Of a stretch of DNA of 55,304 nt, positions 25,639 through 33,713 are shown piece after piece. The position numbers and the translations under genes were made by a program. The notes beneath the pieces are model-generated. The model saw only the letters and a program-made list of their open reading frames with translations, was not told the DNA's origin and searched no databases. Where the stretch lies: positions 1 to 55,304 of the forward strand of contig CAJMSV010000003.1 of the NCBI GenBank assembly GCA_905216175.1, written 5' to 3'. The DNA is from an uncultured bacterium (GTDB lineage: Bacteria; Actinomycetota; Coriobacteriia; Coriobacteriales; Coriobacteriaceae). How positions within the stretch are numbered: position 1 is the first letter of the stretch; the number at the start of each line of letters is the position of its first letter.

Positions 25639-26901
25639 TTAAGACATTCGCCATAAGCGACTTTTCAGCCGATAAAACAGCGCTGTCATCAACGTCAGCA
25701 CCGCCAACATTCCTGCGAATACAATCGCCGGAGTCCATCGATCATATGCAACCCCGTACGTCAATTGACCGATAGGTGTTGCACAGGAAAGGACCATGTA
25801 AACGACCGAAAGCACTTTTCCGCAGAACTCAGTCGGCGCTGCCCGCTGAACAAACGCGATGATTTCAACCGATGTAATGCTTGCCCACGCCATGACCCAT
25901 GCCGAGCCGGCCGCAAACGCGACAAACGCAAATTCGTCAGGACTGCTCAGTAGCGTGATAATAATCGGTACGACTCCTAAACAGATCATCGCAACATATC
26001 GACATATGCCCTTGAAGGAAAAACGATGCGGCCAAATGCCGACCAAGCCACTGCCGGTAAGACCACCCAAGCCCAGAGCAACCTCAACCATCCCAACGCA
26101 GGACGATTGCATGCCGAGATGCTTTGTAACAATAATTGGAGCGCCAATCGTTAGCCCAACCAACGCAAGGTTCAAAACTGCCGCAAGCAAAATCACAGCG
26201 ACCAATGATGCATTTTGCAACAGATACCGAATCGACTCCCTAAAATCGTTTCGGCATGTCGTACGAGTCGCGCCGTCTCCCATCGTTTCAGATGAGGCAT
26301 TTTGCTTGAGTGCGCCCCCAAACAGCAGGGTTGAAATCGCAAACGTCACCGACGCGGTTGCGCAAAGAGCATCGATACCAAAGCACCCATAGACTGCCGT
26401 CCCGACCACAGGGCCCAAGATATTGCTCACCATGGTCGACTGCGAAACCAATGCAGTGGCCCGCTCAACCTTCTCTTCACCCGCCATGCGCACCGTCTCA
26501 ATTTGGAGCATTGGCTTTAGCAGCGATTGAACGCCATATTGAACACAAAGTATCGCTACTACGACGACCGCAAGAGGCAATGAGCGCTTCATGGGGATAG
26601 ACAGCAGCGATGCAGTCATCAGAGCAATACCGAGGGCCACGAGGACCTCGCGCTGTCTTCCCCGATCCGCCAAGATCCCGCCAACCGGAGTCGCGAGCAC
26701 ACCTGGTATGAACGCTATCGCCGCGACAGCGCCATATAACGTTGACGAGCCGCTGCAATCAAACAAGTAAAGCGGATACGCAAAGCACAGCGCCGACAGC
26801 ATCGAATACGTGCACAGCTGCGCAACAAGAAGGCCAAAAAGTCTGATAGATCGTACTGTTTTTTGCGTCAACGAGACGCTACTCCTCCGCATTCCAGCCA
26901 T
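25639..26901 (-). CDS. MFS efflux-type transporter
   Basis: A 420-residue protein with 12 predicted helices in two bundles, typical of drug-efflux-like major facilitator proteins; the conserved loop 2-3 motif reads GGILADRGRQREV (about 69-81). The start at 26901 is preferred since GGGGTGGG lies upstream; the ATG at 26919 sits inside the operator palindrome. It is 99 bases downstream of a TetR gene in the same direction, and the gap carries two matching operator dyads, so it is probably repressed by that regulator and induced by its substrate. The substrate is unknown. Base composition is slightly lower in GC than its neighbours. Confidence 0.9.
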   Translation of the reverse strand: MAGMRRSSVSLTQKTVRSIRLFGLLVAQLCTYSMLSALCFAYPLYLFDCSGSSTLYGAVAAIAFIPGVLATPVGGILADRGRQREVLVALGIALMTASLLSIPMKRSLPLAVVVVAILCVQYGVQSLLKPMLQIETVRMAGEEKVERATALVSQSTMVSNILGPVVGTAVYGCFGIDALCATASVTFAISTLLFGGALKQNASSETMGDGATRTTCRNDFRESIRYLLQNASLVAVILLAAVLNLALVGLTIGAPIIVTKHLGMQSSCVGMVEVALGLGGLTGSGLVGIWPHRFSFKGICRYVAMICLGVVPIIITLLSSPDEFAFVAFAAGSAWVMAWASITSVEIIAFVQRAAPTEFCGKVLSVVYMVLSCATPIGQLTYGVAYDRWTPAIVFAGMLAVLTLMTALFYRLKSRLWRMS

Positions 26902-26913
26902 AAGCCCACCCCT

Positions 26914-26934
26914 ATACATACCGTTAGTATGTAT
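26914..26934. promoter_or_regulatory. TetR operator 1 at the MFS start
   Basis: ATACATAC-CGTTA-GTATGTAT: perfect 8-bp arms with a 5-base spacer, ending 13 bases upstream of the MFS ATG. The second site at 26979-26999 matches it at 18 of 21 positions. Confidence 0.75.
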
Positions 26935-26978
26935 TTAATGACTTGAAAAGGGCAGCCGTAGCTACCCTCACAAATCAA

Positions 26979-26999
26979 TTACATACCGTTGGTATCTAT
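26979..26999. promoter_or_regulatory. TetR operator 2 beside the TetR stop
   Basis: TTACATACCGTTGGTATCTAT, a diverged copy of operator 1, ends one base before the complement of the TetR stop codon (27001). The centres of the two sites are 65 bases apart, allowing co-binding over the MFS promoter. Confidence 0.65.
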
Positions 27000-27000
27000 A

Positions 27001-27663
27001 TTACCACCCGGCACGGTTCCATACGTCCCAAATCTGGGCCGTTGTCTGGAGCACTTCATTACCCAAATCGAGCCCCACCGCGGCCGCCATCTGCGCCAAG
27101 CATTGCGCACGAGCGAGCATTCGGTCCTTGGATTCAAGCGGACGGAACAATGGCAGCAGCCAAAGATTCGCCAACAACGATACGGCCTCCGCCGCTTCGC
27201 GCGGGCATTCGCACGCAATGGAGCCGTCGGCGATGCCCTCCTCGATCACTGGCAAGAGACAACCATCGGCCGACTCGTCAAACGAGCCCTGGTACTGCAT
27301 CGCCAGTAGACGCGAGCTTTTTACCGGATCCGCCGCAGGATGCATGCGTGCCCATAGCTCAATTTGTGGTACGACGGACTCAGGCGCATAAAGTCGCCTG
27401 AGCTTTTGGGCACCCGTCATATTGCTAGCACTGAGCGTCGCGCGGCGGCGCTCAACAACGGGGGCCATCGCCCGATCGAATGCGGCGTTAAAAATCTCTT
27501 CTTTGCTCTTGAAGTGATGATAGATAGCGCCCTTGGTCATGCCATCGAGACGGTCAACGATATCCTGGATGCTCGTTCCCTCATAACCCTGTGCGCAGAA
27601 TAGCTCCAGCGCCGCGTCGAGAATCTTCGCGACCGTCTCTTCGGGATATTTATTGCGACCCAT
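27001..27663 (-). CDS. TetR family repressor of the MFS gene
   Basis: A 220-residue regulator. The HTH is textbook (EGTSIQDIVDRLDGMTKGAIYHHFKSKEEIF, residues about 28-58, here described by its ends TSIQDIV and YHHFKSKEEIF). The C-terminal ligand domain is unremarkable. The gene is upstream of and parallel to the MFS transporter; two operators lie in the gap between them and none of the same sequence lies before its own start, so it probably controls the transporter rather than itself. Confidence 0.92.
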   Translation of the reverse strand: MGRNKYPEETVAKILDAALELFCAQGYEGTSIQDIVDRLDGMTKGAIYHHFKSKEEIFNAAFDRAMAPVVERRRATLSASNMTGAQKLRRLYAPESVVPQIELWARMHPAADPVKSSRLLAMQYQGSFDESADGCLLPVIEEGIADGSIACECPREAAEAVSLLANLWLLPLFRPLESKDRMLARAQCLAQMAAAVGLDLGNEVLQTTAQIWDVWNRAGW

Positions 27664-27737
27664 AATCCGCCCATCCGCAACGCAAGTCTTATTCCTTATT
27701 GCGATATTTTAACGTTGCGGATAGCAAACGGTCAGCC

Positions 27738-28076
27738 CTACACCGCGGCGGGGCCGTGTTCGCCGGTACGGATGCGGATGACTTCCTCGACCGGCTCGAC
27801 CCAAATCTTGCCGTCTCCAACGGCACCGGTACGAGCGGCGTTGCAGATGATGTCGACAATGCCGTCGACATGTTCATCGGCGCAGATGAGGGTGAACTGC
27901 ACCTTAGGGATCGTGTTGACAAGCAACTCGTTGCCGCGCACGTATTCCTTCCAGCCATGCTGTGCGCCGCAGCCCTGCACCTGGTTGATAGTCATGCCAC
28001 GAACATCGGCAGCAAACAGCGCGTCTTTGAGAACCTCGAGCTTCTCGGCACGAACGATCGCCGTAATCTTCTTCAT
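27738..28076 (-). CDS. glnK: P-II family nitrogen regulatory protein
   Basis: A 112-residue trimeric signal protein that gates the ammonium channel encoded just upstream (amtB). N-terminus MKKITAIVRAEKLEVLKDAL and C-terminal GKIWVEPVEEVIRIRTGEHG (signature 2 and ATP-binding B/C loops) are typical. The T-loop is not: the segment is EYVRGNELLVNTIPK, where enteric GlnB/GlnK has RGAEYMVDFLPK, so the residue equal to uridylylated Tyr51 is Leu. Control by covalent modification at that site is therefore unlikely; ligand (ATP/ADP, 2-oxoglutarate) binding is probably the input. Co-transcribed with amtB. Confidence 0.93.
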   Translation of the reverse strand: MKKITAIVRAEKLEVLKDALFAADVRGMTINQVQGCGAQHGWKEYVRGNELLVNTIPKVQFTLICADEHVDGIVDIICNAARTGAVGDGKIWVEPVEEVIRIRTGEHGPAAV

Positions 28077-28189
28077 AGTGAATTCCTCTCTTCAAAAAAA
28101 GAAATGAATTGTCCCTCACATGGCACGGGTTTTCCAGGTGCCACAGACCAACCTTGTAGATCAGATAAGTGCAACTAACAGGTCTTAGC

Positions 28190-28288
28190 AGGTTTCCCAA
28201 GTGCCGCAGATCGGCCTGAAAGAGGAGTGCCGCGTACTTAAGGTACGCAAACGACGATTGAAGGCCGAGGTGCGGTGCTTGGGGAAGC
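28190..28288. repeat. Intercistronic long hairpin between amtB and glnK
   Basis: Arms 28190-28217 (GGTTTCCCAAGTGCCGCAG...) and 28262-28288 (...GCGGTGCTTGGGGAAGC) are inverted and match at roughly three-quarters of positions; an inner stem GCGTAC/GTACGC lies at about 28233-28249. A third related copy, in direct order, is at about 28127-28148 (GGTTTTCCAGGTGCCACAG). The outer stem begins two bases after the amtB stop codon. It may stabilise or attenuate the bicistronic message. Confidence 0.5.
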
Positions 28289-28290
28289 TG

Positions 28291-29568
28291 CTAATCGAGT
28301 CCGGAGAACGAAGGGTAGGCGCTCTCGCCGTGTTGACTCGCATCCAGGCCCAACGCCTCGTCGGCCTCGTCCACACGCAGGCTGCCGTGGAACAGTGCCT
28401 TGACCACCGCGGCGATCACCAAATCGAGCACCATCACGATAACGACCGTCACTACAATGCCCAGAACCTGCGAGACGAGCAGCGACACGTTGCCCGAGTA
28501 GAACAGGCCGCCCTTACCGGTCCACGAAAGCTCCGGCACGCAGAACAGGCCCGTAAGCACGCCGCCCAAGATGCCACCGATACCGTGGCAACCGAACGCG
28601 TCGAGCGCGTCGTCGTAGCCGAACTTGGTCTTAAGATGGCTGATAGCCAGGTAGCAGACGGGCGAGACAATCAGGCCCATGACCAGCGCTGCCCACGGTT
28701 CGACAACGCCCGCGCCCGGCGTGCCCACCACGAGGCCCGCGACCAGACCGGTGCTGGCACCCACCAGCGTGGGTCGACCGGAGTGCACGCGCTCAACGGC
28801 GAGCCACGAGACCATACCCGCCGCACTGGCCGTCACAGTGTTGAGGATGGCAAGCGCGGCCACGGCATCGGCCTTGAACTCACTGCCGCCGTTAAAGCCA
28901 AACCAACCAAACCAAAGCAGACCGGCGCCCAGCGCCACAAACGGCACGTTATGCGGACGGTAGCTCACCATGCCAAAGCCACGACGACGGCCGAGCATTA
29001 AGCAGAGAATCAGGCCCGTAAGACCGGACGAGATGTGCACCACGTCGCCACCGGCAAAGTCGAGTGCGCCGATAATGTCACCGATAAAGGAGCCCTCGCC
29101 GCCCCAGACCATGTGGGCGAGCGGCGCATAGACCACGAGCAGCCAAATGCCCAGGAAAGCCGTCATGGCGCCAAACTTAACGCGGCCGGCCAGGCTGCCC
29201 GTAACGATAGCGGCCGTGATCATGGCAAACGCCATCTGAAAGGCAATGTTAATGATCTGAGGGTAGACGGCACCGTCCGCGGCACTGCCCTCGGCCGCCT
29301 GCAGCACCTGGTTGAGCACCGGCAGGCACAGCAGCTGGTCAAGGCCTCCAATAAATGGACTCGAGCCGTCACCGCCGTAGGCCAGCGACCAGCCGGCAAC
29401 AATCCACAGCACACCAACCAGACAAATGGCGCCAAAGCACATGAGCATGGTGTTGATGACATTTTTGCGCCTGGACAGGCCGCCATAGAAAAACGCCAGA
29501 CCCGGTGTCATTAAAAACACGAGCATGGTGCAGATGAGCATAAACGTTGTCGATCCCGTATCGTACAT
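28291..29568 (-). CDS. amtB: Ammonium transporter
   Basis: A 425-residue channel protein of the Amt/Rh family with 11 predicted helices. The pore histidines are in place in VVHISSGLTGLILCLMLG and FGCHGIGGILGGVLTGLF, and the conserved LxxGxAFFYGGL near the N-terminus is present (LMTPGLAFFYGGLSRRK). The ATG at 29568 is chosen because GGGGGAG lies upstream; the ATG at 29607 gives 13 extra residues. It pairs with glnK 214 bases downstream, the classical arrangement in which the P-II protein plugs the trimer. Two direct repeats at 29671-29708 may control it. Confidence 0.96.
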   Translation of the reverse strand: MYDTGSTTFMLICTMLVFLMTPGLAFFYGGLSRRKNVINTMLMCFGAICLVGVLWIVAGWSLAYGGDGSSPFIGGLDQLLCLPVLNQVLQAAEGSAADGAVYPQIINIAFQMAFAMITAAIVTGSLAGRVKFGAMTAFLGIWLLVVYAPLAHMVWGGEGSFIGDIIGALDFAGGDVVHISSGLTGLILCLMLGRRRGFGMVSYRPHNVPFVALGAGLLWFGWFGFNGGSEFKADAVAALAILNTVTASAAGMVSWLAVERVHSGRPTLVGASTGLVAGLVVGTPGAGVVEPWAALVMGLIVSPVCYLAISHLKTKFGYDDALDAFGCHGIGGILGGVLTGLFCVPELSWTGKGGLFYSGNVSLLVSQVLGIVVTVVIVMVLDLVIAAVVKALFHGSLRVDEADEALGLDASQHGESAYPSFSGLD

Positions 29569-29670
29569 TCGCTCCCCCTTGATCGCATGAACGTTGTCGG
29601 CGCCCATAATGCGGCCGAGGGGCCACTGGTGTAGACCAGATACGGCGTTGTTAAACGCTGCGTTGTCGAA

Positions 29671-29708
29671 TGGAAACGGTGCCGCAATCTTGGAAACGGC
29701 GCGGCAAC
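29671..29708. promoter_or_regulatory. Direct repeats upstream of amtB
   Basis: TGGAAACGGTGCCGCAA (29671-29687) is repeated at 29691-29707 as TGGAAACGGCGCGGCAA with a 20-base period, two helical turns. It lies about 100 bases upstream of the amtB start. GAAAC half-sites recall GlnR boxes of Actinobacteria, but their spacing differs, so the link to nitrogen control is a guess. Confidence 0.35.
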
Positions 29709-29766
29709 GGGCGCGAAACGAACGGGAAATACGCGAGCAAGGAAGCCGCGAGCGTACCCGTCCCGG

Positions 29767-30786
29767 CTAGCGTCGGAACAGCTCGCGGGCGCGGTCGCGG
29801 AGGTCGGTAGCTCGGATGACGCCTTCGTAGCGGTTGATGCGCAAGCGCGGGAAGGCATTGAAGAAGCGCAGGTCGCGACGACTGAGCGATACACTCGGCA
29901 CCGGACGGCTCATGCGCTTGCCGGCAAGGCGACGACTGAGCGACGGACGCGGCATGCTCGGCGCGGCATCGGCCACGCGGCGGGCAGCGAGCGCCAGGCC
30001 GCGAGCGCCGTCCGCGATAAACGTCGGCATCGAAGCCTTCTCGCGCAGAGCATCGAGCGTCGCGTCGCCCAGCTCCGCCAGCCACGCGTTAACGGCACGG
30101 CTACGGATGTGCGTCTGTGTCACCGAGTCAATCGTCGATTCGGGAATGCGCTCGAGCATTGAGTCCGAGGCATCGGCAAGCGACTCGTTGATGCGGTCGG
30201 CAAGGTCTGCGCGCACGCGCTCCAGCTGATCGGACAGACGCCGCCAGCTCGCCAACGCGCACGCCGCGTCGACCATCATCGCGACCGCGACGATAAAGGC
30301 GGACAGCCGCACAATCAGCACCGGCAGATGGCCAAGCAGCCCCAACAATGCCGGCTCCACTAAACGGCAAATGCACAACGCACCCAAGCCAAACGCGCAG
30401 GCCCAGTACAGACAGATGCGTCCATGCAAATTAAACGGCAGGTGCGAGTAATCCCAAAAGCGCGCGCCTGTTGTTTTTTCCAATAGAAGGCCCACACTGT
30501 ACTCGATTACGCTGCACACAAGCGCCGCAGCAACAAACTGGCTCGAGGCATCCGGAATCCCACGCAACAGCAGCCAGCAGGCAATGCCGCCCGCGCCATA
30601 GATGGGGCAGCACGGCCCCAGCAAAAAGCCGCTGTTGGCAAAGCGTCCGTGGTTGAGCATGGCGCAGACCGTCGACTCCCATGCCCAACCGCAAAAACCG
30701 TAGAAGGCAAACGAGAGCACCAGCGCCGAGAGCGGACAGGCGGCAAGCGTCGCGCCGTCAAATGCCATGTCGATCGCGGTTTCCAC
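29767..30786 (-). CDS. CmpB-like (PF06541) membrane protein
   Basis: A 339-residue protein read from the GTG at 30786 (AGGAGAGGG upstream). Residues about 18-190 have five or six helices with the family pattern: FYGFCGWAWESTVCA, GRFANSGFLLGPCCPIYGAGG, EYSVGLLLEKTTGARFWDYS and NLHGRICLYWACAFGLGALC. The name 'ABC transporter permease CmpB' is historical; no transporter partner is nearby and function is unknown. The C-terminal third is polar, basic and probably cytosolic. Only three bases separate it from the HD-domain gene upstream, which indicates a bicistronic unit. Confidence 0.85.
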   Translation of the reverse strand: METAIDMAFDGATLAACPLSALVLSFAFYGFCGWAWESTVCAMLNHGRFANSGFLLGPCCPIYGAGGIACWLLLRGIPDASSQFVAAALVCSVIEYSVGLLLEKTTGARFWDYSHLPFNLHGRICLYWACAFGLGALCICRLVEPALLGLLGHLPVLIVRLSAFIVAVAMMVDAACALASWRRLSDQLERVRADLADRINESLADASDSMLERIPESTIDSVTQTHIRSRAVNAWLAELGDATLDALREKASMPTFIADGARGLALAARRVADAAPSMPRPSLSRRLAGKRMSRPVPSVSLSRRDLRFFNAFPRLRINRYEGVIRATDLRDRARELFRR

Positions 30787-30789
30787 CGT

Positions 30790-31326
30790 CTACCCTCTCC
30801 TCTTTTCGCTCGATTCGCCACTCACGCCATCGTCCGCCGCGTCCTTGCGCCGCAGACGACCGGCGACCGTCTCGCGCAGAGCGCACCATTTATCTGCCAG
30901 GCATACAATCCAAGCCTCACGACACGTCGGCGGCACTGGCACCAGCGGAAACATATGCCGCACGATAATATTCCGTTCGCGCGGCGTCAGCTCATAATCT
31001 TCCTCCGCACGTGCCAGGGCAAAAAACGGGTGGCGAAAGCCATGCAGCCGATGGCTTGGGTCGGGATCGTGCCAGTCATAGAGAAAGTAATCGTGCAGCA
31101 GGGCCCCGCGCAACAACGAAGCACGGTCGACCGAAATGCCAGCACGGCCCAAGCGCTCGGCAAAGGACAAGCTCGCCCGCGCTACCGAAGTCACATGTGC
31201 ATAGACCGTCACGTCACCATGCTGGATAAACTCGCGCGTCAAGTCCAAGCGACCCGCCTGGGCCAGCTGACGGGCAGCAAAGTCGACCTCGTGCGCGATT
31301 TTCTCGGCACGAATGGCATCGGACAT
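30790..31326 (-). CDS. HD-domain phosphohydrolase-like protein
   Basis: A 178-residue soluble protein with the HD metal-site signature GALLHDYFLYDWHD (about 78-91), preceded by VYAHVTSVARASLSFAERLG, and followed by HRLHGFRHPFFALARA and ERNIIVRHMFPLVPVPPT, matching the small HD proteins of Firmicutes and Actinobacteria. Predicted phosphohydrolase or nucleotidase; substrate unknown. The start at 31326 has AAGGAGG four bases before it; the ATG at 31398 adds 24 residues with no support. It is coupled, three bases apart, to the CmpB-like gene. Confidence 0.88.
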   Translation of the reverse strand: MSDAIRAEKIAHEVDFAARQLAQAGRLDLTREFIQHGDVTVYAHVTSVARASLSFAERLGRAGISVDRASLLRGALLHDYFLYDWHDPDPSHRLHGFRHPFFALARAEEDYELTPRERNIIVRHMFPLVPVPPTCREAWIVCLADKWCALRETVAGRLRRKDAADDGVSGESSEKRRG

Positions 31327-31554
31327 GCTGCCTCCTTCCAGCGGCTCACGGCGGCAAGTCGCGGCCTGTGCACAATCGATAAAAACATCATGGAACATAT
31401 CAGTATGGCATCGGACAAAACGTTTTGCCCCACCAGTTGGCGAATTACCGCGCCGCCGTCACATATCAAACGCCAAAATGTGCGAGACTGTCTTGTGCAA
31501 TTGTGCCGGCCGAGGGAGTGCCGGCGCACGATTCGCATGGAGTAACCCACAACG

Positions 31555-33336
31555 ATGCTGCTTACGCAAACGACAACGCCCGAGGACGTCAAGGCTCTTA
31601 ATCGCGCCGAGCTCCCGCAGCTCTGCGGCGAGATCCGCCAGGCAATCCTCGAAAGCTCCGCCGCCGTCGGCGGGCACGTTGCCCCCAACTTGGGCGTCGT
31701 TGAGCTTACGGTTGCGCTTCATCGCGTATTTAACTCCCCCATCGACAAGATTGTCTTTGACGTTTCGCACCAGACCTACGCCCACAAGGCGCTGACCGGG
31801 CGCGCGTACACTTATATCGATCCGGAGCGTTATGGTGAGGCTTCTGGCTTTGCCAATCCCGACGAGTCCGAGCATGACCTGTTTGCCATGGGGCACACCT
31901 CCACGTCGGTGAGCCTGGGCTGCGGCCTGGCGCACGCTCGTGACCTGGCGGGCGATGCGTACAACGTCATCACCGTTATTGGCGACGGATCGCTTTCGGG
32001 CGGCCTGGCGTTTGAGGGCTTTAACAATGCCGCCGAACTCGATAGCAACCTGATCATCATCGTCAACGATAACGACCAGTCCATTGCCGAGAACCATGGC
32101 GGCCTGTATCGCAATCTGGCCGAGCTGCGCGCCAGCAACGGCACCTGTGAGCGCAACGTTTTCCGCGCGATGGGGCTCGACTACCGCTATCTGGACGCCG
32201 GTAACGACGTGTTGGCCCTCGTCGACGCGTTGCAGGAACTGCGCAATATCGATCATTCCATCGTGCTGCACGTCTCCACCGCCAAGGGCAAGGGCTTTGA
32301 GCCAGCCCAGAACGACCCCGAGCGCTGGCACCACGTGGGTCCGTTTGACATGGCAACTGGGCGCAAGCTCTGCCCGGGCCATCCGAGCGAGCCTGCGCCG
32401 CGCACCTATGCCGACATTACGGGCGAGGCGCTCAGCGCCGCCATCAAGCGCGATCCGCAGGTTGTGGGCATCACGGCCGCAACGCCCTACATCATGGGCT
32501 TTACACCCGAGCTTCGCGCTGCCGCTGGCAAACAGTTCGTCGATGTGGGCATTGCCGAAGAGCATGCCGTAACCTTTGCCACCGCGCTCGCCCGCGCCGG
32601 CGCCAAGCCGGTCTTTGGCGTGTACGGTACGTTTTTGCAGCGCGCCTACGACGAGCTGTGGCACGACCTGTGCCTCAACGACGCTCCCGCAACCATCCTG
32701 GTGTTTGGTGCGTCGATCTTTGGCACCACGTCCGAGACGCACCTCTCGTTCTTTGATATTTCCATGCTGGGCGGTCTTCCCAACATGCACTACTTGGCGC
32801 CGGCCTGCATGGAGGAATATCTGTCCATGCTGAGCTGGTCGCTCGACCACCGCGAGCATCCCGTGGCGATCCGCGTACCGGGCATTGGCCTGGTTAGCCG
32901 CCCCGATTTGGCGCCCGCCGAGGACACCGACTACAGCGCCGTTCGCTACAACGTGGTGCGTCAGGGCCGCGACGTTGCCGTGCTCGCGCTTGGCGATTTC
33001 TTTGAACTGGGCGAGCGCGTGGCAAACCGCTTGGCTGCCGAGTACGGCATCGAGGCCACGCTCGTCAACCCACGCTTTGCAACCGAGCTCGACCACGAGT
33101 TCCTCGACAGCCTTGCCGCCGAGCATCGCGTTGTCGTCACCCTCGAGGATGGCATCTTGGACGGTGGTTGGGGCGAGCGCGTCGCGTGCTATCTGGCCTG
33201 CACGCCTGTGCGCACGCGCACCTTCGGCATCGCCAAGGGCTTCCCCGACCGCTACGACCCCAACGAGCTGCTCGCTCAGAACGGCATGACGGTCGAGAAC
33301 ATGGCCGCCGAAGCCGTAAGGCTACTCAACGAGTAA
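31555..33336 (+). CDS. DXS-like thiamine diphosphate enzyme
   Basis: A 593-residue cytosolic protein in the 1-deoxy-D-xylulose-5-phosphate synthase superfamily. It has VSHQTYAHKALTGR, MGHTSTSVSLG, the ThDP motif GDGSLSGGLAFEGFNNAA with IVNDND, catalytic Glu in GIAEEHAVTFATALA and YGTFLQRAYDELWHDL. But the acceptor-binding block differs: enteric DXS has DRAGIVGADGQTHQG and YPRGN, here it reads FGASIFGTTSETHLS and VPGIG, so the residues equal to Arg420, Asp427 and Arg478 are lost. It may use another acceptor, though it could be a divergent DXS. It is 30 residues shorter than usual and has its own terminator. The only SD candidate is 12 bases from ATG. Confidence 0.8.
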   Translation: MLLTQTTTPEDVKALNRAELPQLCGEIRQAILESSAAVGGHVAPNLGVVELTVALHRVFNSPIDKIVFDVSHQTYAHKALTGRAYTYIDPERYGEASGFANPDESEHDLFAMGHTSTSVSLGCGLAHARDLAGDAYNVITVIGDGSLSGGLAFEGFNNAAELDSNLIIIVNDNDQSIAENHGGLYRNLAELRASNGTCERNVFRAMGLDYRYLDAGNDVLALVDALQELRNIDHSIVLHVSTAKGKGFEPAQNDPERWHHVGPFDMATGRKLCPGHPSEPAPRTYADITGEALSAAIKRDPQVVGITAATPYIMGFTPELRAAAGKQFVDVGIAEEHAVTFATALARAGAKPVFGVYGTFLQRAYDELWHDLCLNDAPATILVFGASIFGTTSETHLSFFDISMLGGLPNMHYLAPACMEEYLSMLSWSLDHREHPVAIRVPGIGLVSRPDLAPAEDTDYSAVRYNVVRQGRDVAVLALGDFFELGERVANRLAAEYGIEATLVNPRFATELDHEFLDSLAAEHRVVVTLEDGILDGGWGERVACYLACTPVRTRTFGIAKGFPDRYDPNELLAQNGMTVENMAAEAVRLLNE

Positions 33337-33337
33337 G

Positions 33338-33375
33338 AAAACCTCCGCAAGGAAAGCACCCCTGCGGAGGTTTTT
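33338..33375 (+). terminator. Rho-independent terminator of the DXS-like gene
   Basis: A perfect 12-bp stem (AAAACCTCCGCA at 33338-33349 against TGCGGAGGTTTT at 33363-33374) with a T-rich tail, starting directly after the stop codon. Confidence 0.93.
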
Positions 33376-33391
33376 GTTTTCGCGACGCGAT

Positions 33392-33533
33392 TATCTCAAT
33401 CTGTAACATCTAGGGCCCGAATTCCCGTCTAACTGTTACAGATCTAGACAAGACGTCTTAGTCCCTGACCTTTGTCTCAATCTGTAACAGTTACTCGGCA
33501 AAAATGGCTGCAGATGTTACAGATCGAGACAAA
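33392..33533. repeat. Four alternating copies of a 17-base CTCAATCTGTAACA repeat
   Basis: Copies at about 33392-33409 (plus), 33432-33452 (minus), 33471-33492 (plus) and 33513-33533 (minus), each a version of TGTCTCAATCTGTAACA with one to three changes. Alternating orientation gives two back-to-back hairpins. It occupies the 377-base gap 33337-33713 between the DXS-like and binding-protein genes, along with a foldback element and a promoter. No gene was seen there. Confidence 0.7.
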
Positions 33534-33562
33534 ACAGCAAGGCATGCCGCTGCATCGGTCAG

Positions 33563-33598
33563 AACCACCACAAAGGTGCCTGTCCCTTTTTGGTAGGT
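33563..33598 (+). repeat. CCTGTCCC foldback element (AACCACCA arms), copy b
   Basis: Arms AACCACCA (33563-33570) and TGGTAGGT (33591-33598), one mismatch, around AAGGTGCCTGTCCCTTTT. It matches the copy at 7553-7589 in arms and loop. Confidence 0.75.
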
Positions 33599-33640
33599 AG
33601 AATTACCCATAAGGTAAGTATGTTTCTGAGTTATTTCGTG

Positions 33641-33670
33641 TTGACCCATTTGAGCGCGATAGGGTATAAC
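33641..33670 (+). promoter_or_regulatory. Promoter of the amino-acid ABC transporter genes
   Basis: TTGACC (33641-33646), an 18-base spacer and TATAAC (33665-33670), leading to a 40-base leader before the ATG at 33714, which has AAAGGTG nearby. Confidence 0.7.
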
Positions 33671-33713
33671 TCTACTCAACCGCTAGGGATTTTATTGAGA
33701 AAGGTGTTCTACC

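Noticed and set aside
26902..26919. MFS start at 26919
   Set aside because: This ATG lies within the operator palindrome and lacks a ribosome site; the ATG at 26901 has one.
29767..30786. ABC transporter permease function for the CmpB-like protein
   Set aside because: The family label is historical; no ATPase or binding protein is adjacent and no EAA loop is present.
33392..33533. CRISPR-like array
   Set aside because: The four copies alternate strand, differ from one another, and spacers are uneven (about 20-40 bases); there are no cas genes.
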